The notes beneath the pieces were generated by a model. The model was not told the origin of the DNA, did no database searches, and was given only the letters and a program-made list of their open reading frames with translations. Both the position numbers and the translations under genes were made by a program. 64,000 bases of DNA from Extensimonas perlucida (GTDB lineage Bacteria > Pseudomonadota > Gammaproteobacteria > Burkholderiales > Burkholderiaceae_C). Numbering within the stretch: position 1 is the first letter of the stretch; each line of letters starts with the position of its first letter. The stretch spans positions 62,001 to 126,000 of the forward strand of contig NZ_VMYE01000002.1 in assembly GCF_007655255.1 (NCBI RefSeq), given 5' to 3'. This document shows positions 1 to 8,138 of the stretch, piece by piece.

Positions 1-101
1 TGTGCCAGATCGGCCGTTTTGAGCAGCACCGCCACCAGGGGCAGCGAGGCGCTTTTGAGTTCAAAGCTGGTGCGGGTCGCGCCCGGGGAGTCCATGGACA
101 T
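1..101 (-). CDS. minC: Probable septum-site determining protein MinC, N-terminal fragment
   Basis: Only the first 33 codons are in the window; the gene runs off the left edge. The start is ATG at 101, with a second in-frame ATG two codons later. The visible peptide carries the segment SFELKSASLPLVAVLLKT, which resembles the first beta strand and helix of beta-proteobacterial MinC, the inhibitor of FtsZ polymerisation that acts with MinD. It lies 88 bp downstream of the ion channel gene on the same strand. The assignment rests on a short N-terminal match and is moderate; minDE should lie just beyond the edge if it is right. Confidence 0.55.
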   Translation of the reverse strand, partial: MSMDSPGATRTSFELKSASLPLVAVLLKTADLA

Positions 102-189
102 GGGGTGGTGCTGTGTCGAGGAAAAGCACTGTGCACCCAAAAAGCACAGGCGCAGCAGAGCCGGCAAGTGTAATGTGCGCGTGGGTACC

Positions 190-1092
190 TCAGACGTCGT
201 GCGTCCAGGGCGGCAGCGGCGCCCCGCAGTGCATGCAAAAGCGCGCCTCGGGCAAATGCCCTTCGCTCAAGCATTCGGGGCAGGTGCGGGTGGTGACGGG
301 GGTGGGCGCGATGCCCAGCGAGGCTTGGCGCTGCGCTGCCATCTCGGCCGTCACGATGCCCGTGGGTACAGCCAGGGTGCCCCAGCCCAGCAGCATCATC
401 ACCGACGAAATGAAGCGGCCCAGGTCCGTCTTGGGCGTGATGTCGCCAAAGCCCACGGTGGTCATCGTGGTGATGGCCCAATACACAGAGGTGGGAATGG
501 TGGTGAAGCCGTGCGCCGGCCCCTCGACCACGTACATCAGTGTGCCCAGAACCAGCACCACCATGAGCACGCCGGTAATGAACACCGTGATCTTGCGTCG
601 GCTGGCGTGCAAGGCCAGCGCCAGACCGCGGTACTCGGTCATGTAGGCCGTGAGCTTGAACACGCGAAACACGCGCAACAGGCGCAGCACGCGCACGTCG
701 ATCAGCACATGCGCTTCGGGCAGTAGCAGCGCCAGATAGGTGGGCAGCAGCGCGAGCAGGTCGACGATGCCAAAAAAGCTGGTGGCGTAGCGCCACGGGT
801 GCGGCACGCAGGCCAGGCGCAGCAGGTATTCGAGCGTGAACAGCAGCGTGAAACCCCACTCCGCCAAGGTGAAGACGCCGCCCAGGCGCTGGTGCAGCGC
901 GGGCACGCTGTCGGCCATGACCACGGCCACGCTGAGCAGGATCGCCACGATCAGGCCCTGGTCGAACCAGCGCCCGGCGCGCGTGTCCGACTCGAAAATG
1001 ATGGTGTAAAGCCGCTGGCGCCAGCCCTGCAGGGGGCGGCCCGCAGCGACAGGGCGTGGCGGCGCTGCCTGGGTGCCCCGTTTTTGATACAT
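190..1092 (-). CDS. Voltage-gated-type potassium/ion channel with C-terminal zinc ribbon
   Basis: About 300 residues of a six-helix inner-membrane channel. A charged S4-like segment (RVLRLLRVFRVFK) is followed by a pore with the potassium selectivity filter TTVGFGD near residues 211-217. After the last helix, a short tail carries two CxxC knuckles (about C271/C274 and C286/C289) ending in CMHCGAPLPP, a zinc-ribbon pattern. An upstream in-frame ATG at 1131 would add 13 residues but would share its bases with the start of the divergent crotonase gene. I prefer the ATG at 1092, which has a purine-rich leader. Family: bacterial Kv-like ion transporter; the role of the ribbon is unknown. Confidence 0.85.
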   Translation of the reverse strand: MYQKRGTQAAPPRPVAAGRPLQGWRQRLYTIIFESDTRAGRWFDQGLIVAILLSVAVVMADSVPALHQRLGGVFTLAEWGFTLLFTLEYLLRLACVPHPWRYATSFFGIVDLLALLPTYLALLLPEAHVLIDVRVLRLLRVFRVFKLTAYMTEYRGLALALHASRRKITVFITGVLMVVLVLGTLMYVVEGPAHGFTTIPTSVYWAITTMTTVGFGDITPKTDLGRFISSVMMLLGWGTLAVPTGIVTAEMAAQRQASLGIAPTPVTTRTCPECLSEGHLPEARFCMHCGAPLPPWTHDV

Positions 1093-1129
1093 TTTTCGCT
1101 TCCGCTCCACTTCGACCACTCCTTGTCCC

Positions 1130-1879
1130 ATGCTTCCGCTGCTTCACGTCGATGGTGCCATCGCCACCATCACCCTGCGCCGCCCGCGCGTGGCCAACAA
1201 GCTCACGCCCGAGGACCTGCCCGAACTCATCCGCCACGTCGCCACCGTCAACCAGACGCCCGGTGTGCTGGTGCTGGTGCTGCAGTCCGAAGGCAAACAT
1301 TTTTGCAGCGGCTACGACATCGGCCAGGTCGCGCAGAGCCAGAACAAGGGCAGCGCTTTCGGCGAGATGGTCGATGCGCTCGAAGATTGCCGCGCTGTCA
1401 CCATCGCCGCGATCCAGGGCGGCGTCTATGGCGGCGCCACCGACATGGCGCTGGCCTGTGATTTTCGCGTGGGCACCAGTGCCGCGGAGATGTTCATTCC
1501 GGCCGCGCGCCTGGGCCTGCACTTTTACCAAAGCGGTCTGGAGCGCTACGTCAGCCGGCTGGGTGTCGACATGGCCAAGCGCCTGTTCCTGTGCGCCGAA
1601 AAGCTCGACGCGCGCGCGATGCATGCCTGCGGCTACCTCACGCACCTGGTCGAAGGCCCCGACCCTGCCGAAACCGTGCGCGCCCTCGTGCAGACACTCG
1701 CGGCCATGGCGCCGATTGCCTTGCTGGGCATGAAAAAGCACCTGAACCAGATCGCCCGCGGCCATGCCGACGCCGAGAGCATCGCGCGCGAAGTGCAGCG
1801 CAGCGCAGCCTCGCAAGACCTGCGAGAAGGCGGTCTGGCCTGGCAGGAAAAGCGTGCGCCGGTCTTTCAGGGGCGCTGA
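1130..1879 (+). CDS. Enoyl-CoA hydratase/isomerase family protein (crotonase)
   Basis: A 249-residue crotonase-fold protein. The first oxyanion-hole segment is visible as HFCSGYDIGQ and the second as the glycine-rich GGVYGGATDMALACDF stretch. Crotonases hydrate, isomerise or otherwise rework acyl-CoA thioesters, and the exact substrate cannot be read from the sequence. A hotdog thioesterase follows 35 bp downstream on the same strand, so the two may act on the same CoA ester. The ATG at 1130 overlaps the longest possible start of the divergent channel gene. Length is normal for the family. Confidence 0.85.
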   Translation: MLPLLHVDGAIATITLRRPRVANKLTPEDLPELIRHVATVNQTPGVLVLVLQSEGKHFCSGYDIGQVAQSQNKGSAFGEMVDALEDCRAVTIAAIQGGVYGGATDMALACDFRVGTSAAEMFIPAARLGLHFYQSGLERYVSRLGVDMAKRLFLCAEKLDARAMHACGYLTHLVEGPDPAETVRALVQTLAAMAPIALLGMKKHLNQIARGHADAESIAREVQRSAASQDLREGGLAWQEKRAPVFQGR

Positions 1880-1914
1880 GCCGACTTTTTTCTCCGCCTC
1901 ACCACGCCATTCCC

Positions 1915-2337
1915 ATGTCCATCTGGAAAAAACCCATTTCATTGCAAGCGCTGCAAGACGCCCAAGCCAATACTGCCGCCAGCCACCTGGGCATAGAGAT
2001 CACCGAAATCGGTCCCGATTTTCTGCGTGGGCGCGTGCCCGTGGACGCGCGCACCAAGCAGCCTTTTGGTCTGCTGCATGGCGGCGTGAGCGTGGTGCTG
2101 GCCGAATCGCTGGGCTCCATGGGCGCCTACCATGCCTGCCCCGAAGGCCACCACGCCGTGGGCCTGGAAATCAACGCCAACCACATCCGCTCGGCCACGA
2201 GCGGCTGGGTCACGGGCACGGCGCGTGCGGTGCACGTGGGGCGCACCACCCAGGTCTGGCAGATCGACCTCGTCAACGATGCCGGGGAGCTGACCTGCAC
2301 CTCGCGCCTCACCATGGCCATCCTCGCGCCGCGCTGA
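1915..2337 (+). CDS. Hotdog-fold acyl-CoA thioesterase (YdiI/PaaI-like)
   Basis: A 140-residue single hotdog domain. The stretch from about residue 44 (PFGLLHGGVSVVLAESLGS) contains the HGG motif and a downstream acidic residue of the YdiI/MenI/PaaI thioesterase group, which hydrolyse aromatic or medium-chain acyl-CoA. The reading frame is open far upstream, but the ATG at 1915 gives the usual N-terminus (MSIWKKPISL) and follows the crotonase stop by 35 bp. It is probably co-transcribed with the crotonase. The substrate is not determinable here. Confidence 0.85.
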   Translation: MSIWKKPISLQALQDAQANTAASHLGIEITEIGPDFLRGRVPVDARTKQPFGLLHGGVSVVLAESLGSMGAYHACPEGHHAVGLEINANHIRSATSGWVTGTARAVHVGRTTQVWQIDLVNDAGELTCTSRLTMAILAPR

Positions 2338-2402
2338 GTTTTGTAAGTGTGGGTAAATAGGACTTGTGGCGGCGCGACAGGCGCGGTAGCGTATGCGGCA
2401 TC

Positions 2403-2894
2403 ATGTCCAGCCTCGCACACCCCGCCGCCAGAATCGACCTCTCGGGCCTCGTCGCGGCCGTCGCCCAGGCACCTGACGACGAGAGCCTGAACAACCCGCT
2501 GTCGCCTGCGCAATGGGACTTGCTGGGCACTTATTTGCAGCCCTTGACCATTCCGAGCGGGCATGTGCTGTTTGCGCAAGGTTCGGCGGATCGGACGCTG
2601 TATTTCATCGAAAGCGGCAACCTGAGCGTGCACTACCAGGACGAAAAAGAGCGCCTGCGCATTGCACTTGTTGGCCCAGGGTCCGTGGTCGGCGAGGGCG
2701 CGTTCTTCGCGCACCGGCCACGCAGCGCGACGGTGCAGTCCACCGCGGCCAGCAAGCTCTGGGCCTTGGCGGCGCTGCGTTTTGCCGAACTCGCCAACCG
2801 CCAGCCAGCCATTGCCTTGGGGGTGGCGATGGCAGCCGGCGCCGTGATGGCCAAGCGGCTGGGTAACCGGCGGCGGCGCGTGGCAGTGACTTGA
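2403..2894 (+). CDS. Cyclic nucleotide-binding (CRP-type sensor) domain protein
   Basis: A 163-residue protein made of one cNMP-binding beta-roll. The segment PSGHVLFAQGSADRTLYFIESGNLSV and the later GPGSVVGEGAFFAHRPRSATVQS match the phosphate-binding cassette region of CRP/FNR-like sensors. There is no helix-turn-helix after it, so it is a stand-alone sensor rather than a DNA-binding regulator. The frame opens at 2364, but the ATG at 2403 is the likelier start. Neighbours give no hint of the partner. Confidence 0.75.
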   Translation: MSSLAHPAARIDLSGLVAAVAQAPDDESLNNPLSPAQWDLLGTYLQPLTIPSGHVLFAQGSADRTLYFIESGNLSVHYQDEKERLRIALVGPGSVVGEGAFFAHRPRSATVQSTAASKLWALAALRFAELANRQPAIALGVAMAAGAVMAKRLGNRRRRVAVT

Positions 2895-2986
2895 TGCAAC
2901 CCGCCCGCTGCGGTGCGGTACCGCGGCTGCGCGCAACTTCGGAGAGCTAAACTAATCAAGCCCACCTCCCCCCGAGAATTGCCGTC

Positions 2987-3721
2987 ATGTCCTTGTTCAG
3001 CTGGTTCACCCGTCGCCCTGCCAGACCCTCCGCCGCTTCACGGAACACACCCCATCCTCCCACGGCGAGCCAGGCGCACGCCAGCCCGTCGGCGCTGGGC
3101 GCGCCTGCAGGCGCATGGCGAAACGAGCGTATGGAACGGCGCGAATTGCTGTACGCGGTGGTACGAAACGCCATGATCCGCGCGGGTGTGCTGTCGGCCC
3201 ATTACAAATTCAAGGTGCTGTCGCTCGATCCACGCGGTCACCAGTTTCTCGTCATGATCGACCTGGCGCCCGAGTATGGCGGCCAGGTGGAGCGCCTGGG
3301 CACCCTCGAAACCCTGATCACTGACACGTCCAGAAGCCGTCACGACATCCTGGTCACCGCCGTTTATTGGCGCATCAAGGACTTTGCCGCCGCCGCACGT
3401 GCAGCGCAGCCCGCGGCAGTGCAAAAGACCCCGCAAACGGCCACGCCAAGCGTCCCTGCCGCCGGTGCGCGGCAGCCCAGCGTCGGTGCGGCGCCGGCCT
3501 ACGACCCCATCGCCGAGGACGAGGTCGCCGCCTTCAAGCGTGCGCTCGCCAGCGCCGGTGCTGCGGCAAAGCCCGTCGCGGCCAGTCAGCCCGGTGTTCT
3601 GGCGCACTCCGGCCCCTTGCTCTCGCCAAACCGTCCCACGGGTTTCGAAAACACGGAACTGGTGGACCTCGACGACCACGCGCACATGCTCGGTAATACC
3701 CAGTACGGCGCCCTGACTTGA
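2987..3721 (+). CDS. Hypothetical protein, 244 aa
   Basis: I do not recognise this family. The N-terminus is basic and proline-rich (MSLFSWFTRRPARPS) with no clear signal peptide. Residues 50-130 look like a folded core (RRELLYAVVRNAMIRAGVLSAHYKFKVLSLDPRGHQF...), predicted alpha-beta. Residues 140-190 are a low-complexity Ala/Pro linker, and the C-terminus ends in an acidic segment (NTELVDLDDHAHMLGNTQYGALT). Coding is supported by the length, the GC3 pattern and the absence of a better frame. It converges on the antiporter gene 55 bp downstream. Confidence 0.6.
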   Translation: MSLFSWFTRRPARPSAASRNTPHPPTASQAHASPSALGAPAGAWRNERMERRELLYAVVRNAMIRAGVLSAHYKFKVLSLDPRGHQFLVMIDLAPEYGGQVERLGTLETLITDTSRSRHDILVTAVYWRIKDFAAAARAAQPAAVQKTPQTATPSVPAAGARQPSVGAAPAYDPIAEDEVAAFKRALASAGAAAKPVAASQPGVLAHSGPLLSPNRPTGFENTELVDLDDHAHMLGNTQYGALT

Positions 3722-3776
3722 CCGGCGCATCGGGGGTCAGCCGTGGCCCGTTTCGGGCCTTGGCGCGTCCGGCGTG

Positions 3777-5762
3777 TCAACCGCGCAGCAGCTTGTCTTC
3801 CGCCAGCGCGAGCGCCGCGGGCTGGCCCGAGAGCACCAGCGTATCGCCTTCGGCCAGCACCACGTCGTCTGCCGCCTCGACCATGCGGCCCTGGCTGCGG
3901 CGCAGGTTCACCACCTCCACCCCCATGGCGTGTAAGGCCAGCGCGCCCAGCGTGCGCCCCACGGACGGCGCCTGCGGGGGCAGGCTCACGGTGGTCAGGC
4001 GCTCCTGTTCGCGCTCGCTCCCGCCGTCATCGTCGGCGCCATGAAAATAGCCGCGCAGCAGTTGATAGCGCGCGTCGCGCTGCTCCTGCACCAGGCGCAG
4101 CACGCGCCGCAAGGGCACGCCCACGAGCGCGAGCGCGTGGCTCGCGAGCATGAGCGAGCCCTCTATGGTTTCGGGTACGACCTCGGTCGCGCCGGCGTCG
4201 CGCAGTTTGTCGAGCTGCAGGTCGTCTTGCGTGCGCACCACGACGGGCACCTGCGGCGCGTGCGCGCGTGTGTGCGCGAGCACCTTGAGCGCGCTCGGGA
4301 TGTCCACATAGGTCACGACGACGGCGCTCGCGCGTGCCAGGCCTGCGGCCGTCAGCGCCTGCAGGCGGCTCGCGTCGCCATAGACCACCGATTGCCCCGC
4401 GGCGGCGGCCTGGCGCACGCGGTCCGGGTCCAGGTCGAGCGCGATGTAGGGAATGCGCTCGCGCTCCAGCATGCGCGCCAGGTTCTGCCCGCAGCGGCCA
4501 AAGCCGCAGATGACCACGTGCCCACTGGTGTTGATGGTCTGGCGTGCGATCGCCGTGACCTGCAGCGACTGCTGCAGCCAGTCGCTCGCCACGAGGCGCA
4601 TCACGATGCGGTTGCTGTACATGATCAGAAACGGCGTGGCCAGCATGGACAGCACCATGGCCGCAAGAATGGGGTTCATGAGCGCGGGCCGCACCAGCCC
4701 TTGATCCTGTGCAAGCGACAGCAGCACGAAGCCAAACTCCCCCGCCTGCGCCAGGTACAGCCCCGTGCGCAGCGCCACGCCCGTGCTCGAACCCACGCCG
4801 CGCGCGAGCAGCAGGATCAGCGCTGCCTTGAGCACCAGGGGCACAATGAACAGCGCGAGTACCAGCACGGCCTGGTCGACGAGCACATGCCAGTCGAGCA
4901 TCATGCCTATGGTGATGAAAAACAGGCCCAGCAGCACGTCATGAAAAGGGCGGATGTCCGTGCCCACCTGGTGGCGGTATTCGGTCTCGGACACCAGCAC
5001 GCCCGCAATGAAGGCGCCCAGCGCCAGGCTCAGGCCTGCCAGGTCGGTGAGCCAGGCCAGGCCCAGCGTGATCAAGAGCAGGTTGAGCATGAACAGCTCG
5101 TCGCTCTTGCGCCGTGCCACCAGCGTGAGCCACCAGCGCATCACGCGCTGCCCGCCGGTGAGCAGCAGGCCCACGAGCAGCGTGGCCTTGAGCAGCGCCC
5201 ACGCCAGCGAAGAGACCAGGTCCTCGGGCGCCGCACCGAGCGCAGGAATCAGCACCAGCAGCGGCACCACGGCAAGGTCCTGGAACAGCAGCACCCCCAT
5301 CACGTTGCGGCCGTGTGCGCTCTCGAGCTCGGCGCGCTCGACCATGAGTTTGACGACGATGGCCGTGCTGCTCATGGCCAAGGTGCCAGCGAGCGCCAGC
5401 GCCGTCTGCCAGCCCATGTCCCACACGCCGCCGCGCAGGCGCGACAGCAACAGCAGCAGGGCCATCATGACGAGCATGGTCGTCAGCACCTGCAACAGCC
5501 CCAGGCCGAATACCTGCCGGCGCATGGCGCGCAGCTTGGGCAGACTGAACTCGAGCCCGATCGCGAACATCAGAAACACCACGCCGAATTCGCCCAGATG
5601 GCGCGCGCTCTCGGGGTTGCGCGCAAACCCGAGTGCATACGGTCCGATCAGCACACCCGCCGTCAAATAGCCCAGCATGGGCGGCAGCTTGAGGCTGCGA
5701 AACAGTGCCACGCCGAGCACGGCGGAGAGCAGATACAACAAAGTCAGCGCAAGTGAAGACAT
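3777..5762 (-). CDS. kefB: Kef-type monovalent cation:proton antiporter
   Basis: A 661-residue inner-membrane transporter of the CPA2 family. Roughly residues 1-390 form 12-13 hydrophobic helices (N-terminus MSSLALTLLYLLSAVLGVAL). A Rossmann RCK_N domain follows, with its dinucleotide motif in GHVVICGFGRCGQNLARML, and a TrkA_C-like domain lies at the C-terminus. This is the layout of KefB/KefC glutathione-gated potassium efflux systems. The open frame extends 1 kb further upstream, but the ATG at 5762 gives the family N-terminus. It is divergent from kdsD with only 39 bp between the starts. The symbol is a family-level guess. Confidence 0.85.
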   Translation of the reverse strand: MSSLALTLLYLLSAVLGVALFRSLKLPPMLGYLTAGVLIGPYALGFARNPESARHLGEFGVVFLMFAIGLEFSLPKLRAMRRQVFGLGLLQVLTTMLVMMALLLLLSRLRGGVWDMGWQTALALAGTLAMSSTAIVVKLMVERAELESAHGRNVMGVLLFQDLAVVPLLVLIPALGAAPEDLVSSLAWALLKATLLVGLLLTGGQRVMRWWLTLVARRKSDELFMLNLLLITLGLAWLTDLAGLSLALGAFIAGVLVSETEYRHQVGTDIRPFHDVLLGLFFITIGMMLDWHVLVDQAVLVLALFIVPLVLKAALILLLARGVGSSTGVALRTGLYLAQAGEFGFVLLSLAQDQGLVRPALMNPILAAMVLSMLATPFLIMYSNRIVMRLVASDWLQQSLQVTAIARQTINTSGHVVICGFGRCGQNLARMLERERIPYIALDLDPDRVRQAAAAGQSVVYGDASRLQALTAAGLARASAVVVTYVDIPSALKVLAHTRAHAPQVPVVVRTQDDLQLDKLRDAGATEVVPETIEGSLMLASHALALVGVPLRRVLRLVQEQRDARYQLLRGYFHGADDDGGSEREQERLTTVSLPPQAPSVGRTLGALALHAMGVEVVNLRRSQGRMVEAADDVVLAEGDTLVLSGQPAALALAEDKLLRG

Positions 5763-5801
5763 GGGGTGGATGCTATCCCACGGCTCTATAAAATCGCCCC
5801 A

Positions 5802-6803
5802 ATGACCGCAGTCCCTGGCGCCCCGCGCCCCTTCGACGCCGAGCAGGCCCTGCGCCTGGCCCGCGAAACCTTCGAGATCGAAGCCGCCGCGCTGCGCGCC
5901 CTGGCCGCGCGTGTGGATGCGCACTTTGCGCAGGCGGTGCAGCAGATTCTGGCCGTCAAGGGCCGCGTGGTGGTCATGGGCATGGGTAAAAGCGGGCACA
6001 TCGGGCGCAAGATCGCCGCCACGCTGGCCTCCACGGGCACGCCCGCGTTCTTCGTCCACCCGGCCGAGGCCAGCCATGGCGATTTGGGCATGGTGACGGC
6101 CGACGACCTGGTACTGGCCATCTCCAACAGCGGCGAGAGCCACGAGCTCACGGCGCTGCTGCCCGTGCTCAGGCGCCTGGGCGTGCCGCTCGTCGCGCTC
6201 ACCGGCCAGCTGCAATCGACGCTCGCGCAGCACGCCGACCTCACGCTCGACTGCAGCGTGGAGCGCGAGGCCTGCCCGCTCAATCTGGCCCCCACGACCA
6301 GCACCACGGCGCAGCTCGCGATGGGCGACGCGCTTGCCGTGGCCTTGCTCGAAGCGCGCGGCTTTCGGCCCGAAGACTTCGCGCGCTCGCACCCCGGCGG
6401 TGCGCTCGGGCGCAAGCTGCTCACGCATGTGCGCGACGTGATGCGCACGGGCGACGCCCTGCCGCGTGTGCACCCCGAGGCCACGTTCAGCACCCTGATG
6501 CGCGAGATGAGCGCCAAAAGCCTGGGCGCGGCCGTGGTCGTCGATGCGCAGGAGCGCGTGCTCGGCATCTTCACCGACGGCGACCTGCGCCGGCGCATCG
6601 AAGCCGGCGCCGAGCTGCGCACGGCCACCGCCGCGCAGCTGATGCACGCGAATCCGCGCTGCATAGCCCCCGACGCCCTCGCCGCCGACGCCGCCGAGAT
6701 GATGGAGCGCCACGCGATCACGAGCGTGCCCGTGGTCGATGCGCAAGGCACGCTGCGGGGCATGGTGCATATCGGCGACCTCATGCGTGCCAAGGTGATC
6801 TGA
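5802..6803 (+). CDS. kdsD: Arabinose-5-phosphate isomerase KdsD (KpsF/GutQ family)
   Basis: A 333-residue protein with an N-terminal SIS sugar-isomerase domain (GKSGHIGRKIAATLASTGTPA, then the HGDLGM segment) and two C-terminal CBS motifs (about residues 215-330). It converts ribulose-5-phosphate to arabinose-5-phosphate, the first step to Kdo for the LPS inner core. I chose the ATG at 5802 (MTAVPGAPRPF) over an in-frame ATG at 5766. The next two genes, kdsC and lptC, overlap head to tail, so this is a Kdo/LPS-transport operon; lptA/lptB are not next in line here. Confidence 0.93.
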   Translation: MTAVPGAPRPFDAEQALRLARETFEIEAAALRALAARVDAHFAQAVQQILAVKGRVVVMGMGKSGHIGRKIAATLASTGTPAFFVHPAEASHGDLGMVTADDLVLAISNSGESHELTALLPVLRRLGVPLVALTGQLQSTLAQHADLTLDCSVEREACPLNLAPTTSTTAQLAMGDALAVALLEARGFRPEDFARSHPGGALGRKLLTHVRDVMRTGDALPRVHPEATFSTLMREMSAKSLGAAVVVDAQERVLGIFTDGDLRRRIEAGAELRTATAAQLMHANPRCIAPDALAADAAEMMERHAITSVPVVDAQGTLRGMVHIGDLMRAKVI

Positions 6804-7384
6804 TGCGTATCTCCCACCCTGCGAACCTCGCGCCCGCACAGTCCTTCGCGCCTGAGCTGCTGCTCGCCGCGCAGGGCGTGCGCGTGGTGTTTTTCGACGT
6901 GGACGGCGTGCTCACCGACGGCGGGCTGTACTACAGCGCCGAGGGCGAGACGCTCAAGCGCTTTTCCACCCTCGACGGGCACGGTCTCAAGCTGCTGCGC
7001 CAGGCCGGCATCACGCCGGCCGTGGTCAGCGGGCGCGACTCGGCGCCGCTGCGCCTGCGCCTGCAGGCCCTGGGCGTGGAGCACGCGGTGTTCGGCACCG
7101 AAGACAAAGCCCCCGCGGCCGAGCGCATCCTCGGCGCGCTGGGGCTCGAGTGGGCGCAGGCCGCCGCCATGGGCGACGACTGGCCCGACCTGCCCGTGCT
7201 GCTGCGCAGCGCCTTCGCCTGCGCGCCGCCCGAGGCGCATGTGGAGGTGCGCCACGCGGCGCACTACGTGACCGCGGCGCGCGCCGGCGCCGGCGCGGTG
7301 CGCGAGCTGTGCGACCTGCTGCTCACCGCACGCGGGCGCTACGCTGCCTTGCTCCAAGCGTACCAACCACGGTACCAACCATGA
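6803..7384 (+). CDS. kdsC: 3-deoxy-D-manno-octulosonate 8-phosphate phosphatase KdsC
   Basis: A 193-residue HAD-superfamily phosphatase of the small, capless tetrameric KdsC type. Motif I is FFDVDGVLTDGG near residue 32, a Ser/Gly motif (AVVSGRDS) follows, and the C-terminal Asp motif is GDDWPDLPVL. It removes phosphate from Kdo-8-phosphate to give Kdo. Its ATG overlaps the last base of the kdsD stop, and its own stop overlaps the lptC start, which indicates translational coupling. Confidence 0.94.
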   Translation: MRISHPANLAPAQSFAPELLLAAQGVRVVFFDVDGVLTDGGLYYSAEGETLKRFSTLDGHGLKLLRQAGITPAVVSGRDSAPLRLRLQALGVEHAVFGTEDKAPAAERILGALGLEWAQAAAMGDDWPDLPVLLRSAFACAPPEAHVEVRHAAHYVTAARAGAGAVRELCDLLLTARGRYAALLQAYQPRYQP

Positions 7385-8031
7385 GCACACACCGCCCTCT
7401 ACGACGCCCCCAAGGCGCAGGCCTGCGCCAGCGCACGGAAAGACTCTCGCTCTACCTGCCCATCATGGTCATGGGCGCGCTCGCCCTCGGTTCGTGGTGG
7501 CTGGTGCGCAATGCCCCGCGCGCCCCCAGCGCCACGGGCGCACAGGCCGTGCGCCACGACCCCGACTACTTCATGCGCGATTTTTCCGTGCGCAACTTCG
7601 ACGCCGCCGGGCGCCTGAAAAACGAGGTGCGCGGCACCGTCATGCGCCACTATCCCGACACCGAGACGCTGGAAATCGACCAGGTGCGCATGCGCGCGCA
7701 GGGCCAGGACGGCCGCTGGACCGTGGCCACCGCCAAGCGCGCGCTGAGCAACGCCGATGGCTCCGAAGTGCAGCTGTTCGGCAACGCCGTCGTCACGCGC
7801 GAGCCGCTGCCGCCCCAGCCCGGGCAGCCGTCGCAGCCGCGCATGGAGTTCCGCGGCGACTTCCTGCACGCCTTTACGCAGACCGAGCGCGTGCGCTCGA
7901 ACCAACCCGTGACGCTGATCCGCGGCGCCGACCGCTTCACGGCCGACGCCATGGAATACGACAACGTCGAACAAGTGCTGCAGATGCGTGGCCGGGTGCA
8001 CGGCGTGCTGATGCCCAAAACCGAGCGCTGA
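7381..8031 (+). CDS. lptC: LPS export ABC transporter periplasmic protein LptC
   Basis: A 216-residue bitopic protein. One N-terminal membrane segment (LYLPIMVMGALALGSWWLV) is followed by a periplasmic beta-jellyroll region with the LptC/OstA-like phrases PDYFMRDFSVRNFDAAGRLKN and DAMEYDNVEQVLQMRGRVHG. LptC links the LptBFG transporter to the LptA bridge that carries LPS across the periplasm. The ATG overlaps the kdsC stop (ATGA). The stop codon lies at the outer edge of a perfect 46-bp palindrome. The length is slightly above the 190-200 aa of the E. coli protein. Confidence 0.9.
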   Translation: MSTHRPLRRPQGAGLRQRTERLSLYLPIMVMGALALGSWWLVRNAPRAPSATGAQAVRHDPDYFMRDFSVRNFDAAGRLKNEVRGTVMRHYPDTETLEIDQVRMRAQGQDGRWTVATAKRALSNADGSEVQLFGNAVVTREPLPPQPGQPSQPRMEFRGDFLHAFTQTERVRSNQPVTLIRGADRFTADAMEYDNVEQVLQMRGRVHGVLMPKTER

Positions 8032-8076
8032 GAGGCTGAGAGTTTTTCGGCCGCGGCCGAAAAACTCTCAGCCTCT
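8031..8076. repeat. Perfect 46-bp palindrome at the end of lptC
   Basis: Two exact 23-base arms with no spacer meet between 8053 and 8054. The arms contain a T5 run and a GC core (TTTTTCGGCCG then its complement). It starts on the last base of the lptC stop codon and lies between the convergent lptC and OmpA-like genes. In RNA of either strand it would form a very stable hairpin, but the U-run is in the 5' arm rather than after the stem, so it is not a textbook intrinsic terminator. A bidirectional terminator or mRNA-end stabiliser is inference. Confidence 0.85.
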
Positions 8077-8138
8077 GAGGCCGCACGCCGGAGCCGGGCA
8101 TCGCGCCCCAAGGCGCTGCATCCGGCCCGCTGCAGCTT

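Noticed and set aside
19-726. Long plus-strand open frames opposite the ion channel gene
   Set aside because: Shadows of the minus-strand gene in GC-rich DNA; His/Gln/Arg-rich composition without any domain.
4041-5756. 571-codon open frame antisense to the Kef-type antiporter
   Set aside because: Very high in His, Gln and Arg, no motif; it mirrors the codon bias of the real gene.
5786-7390. 534-codon open frame antisense to kdsD-kdsC
   Set aside because: Shadow frame; the opposite strand has two clear enzymes with full motifs.
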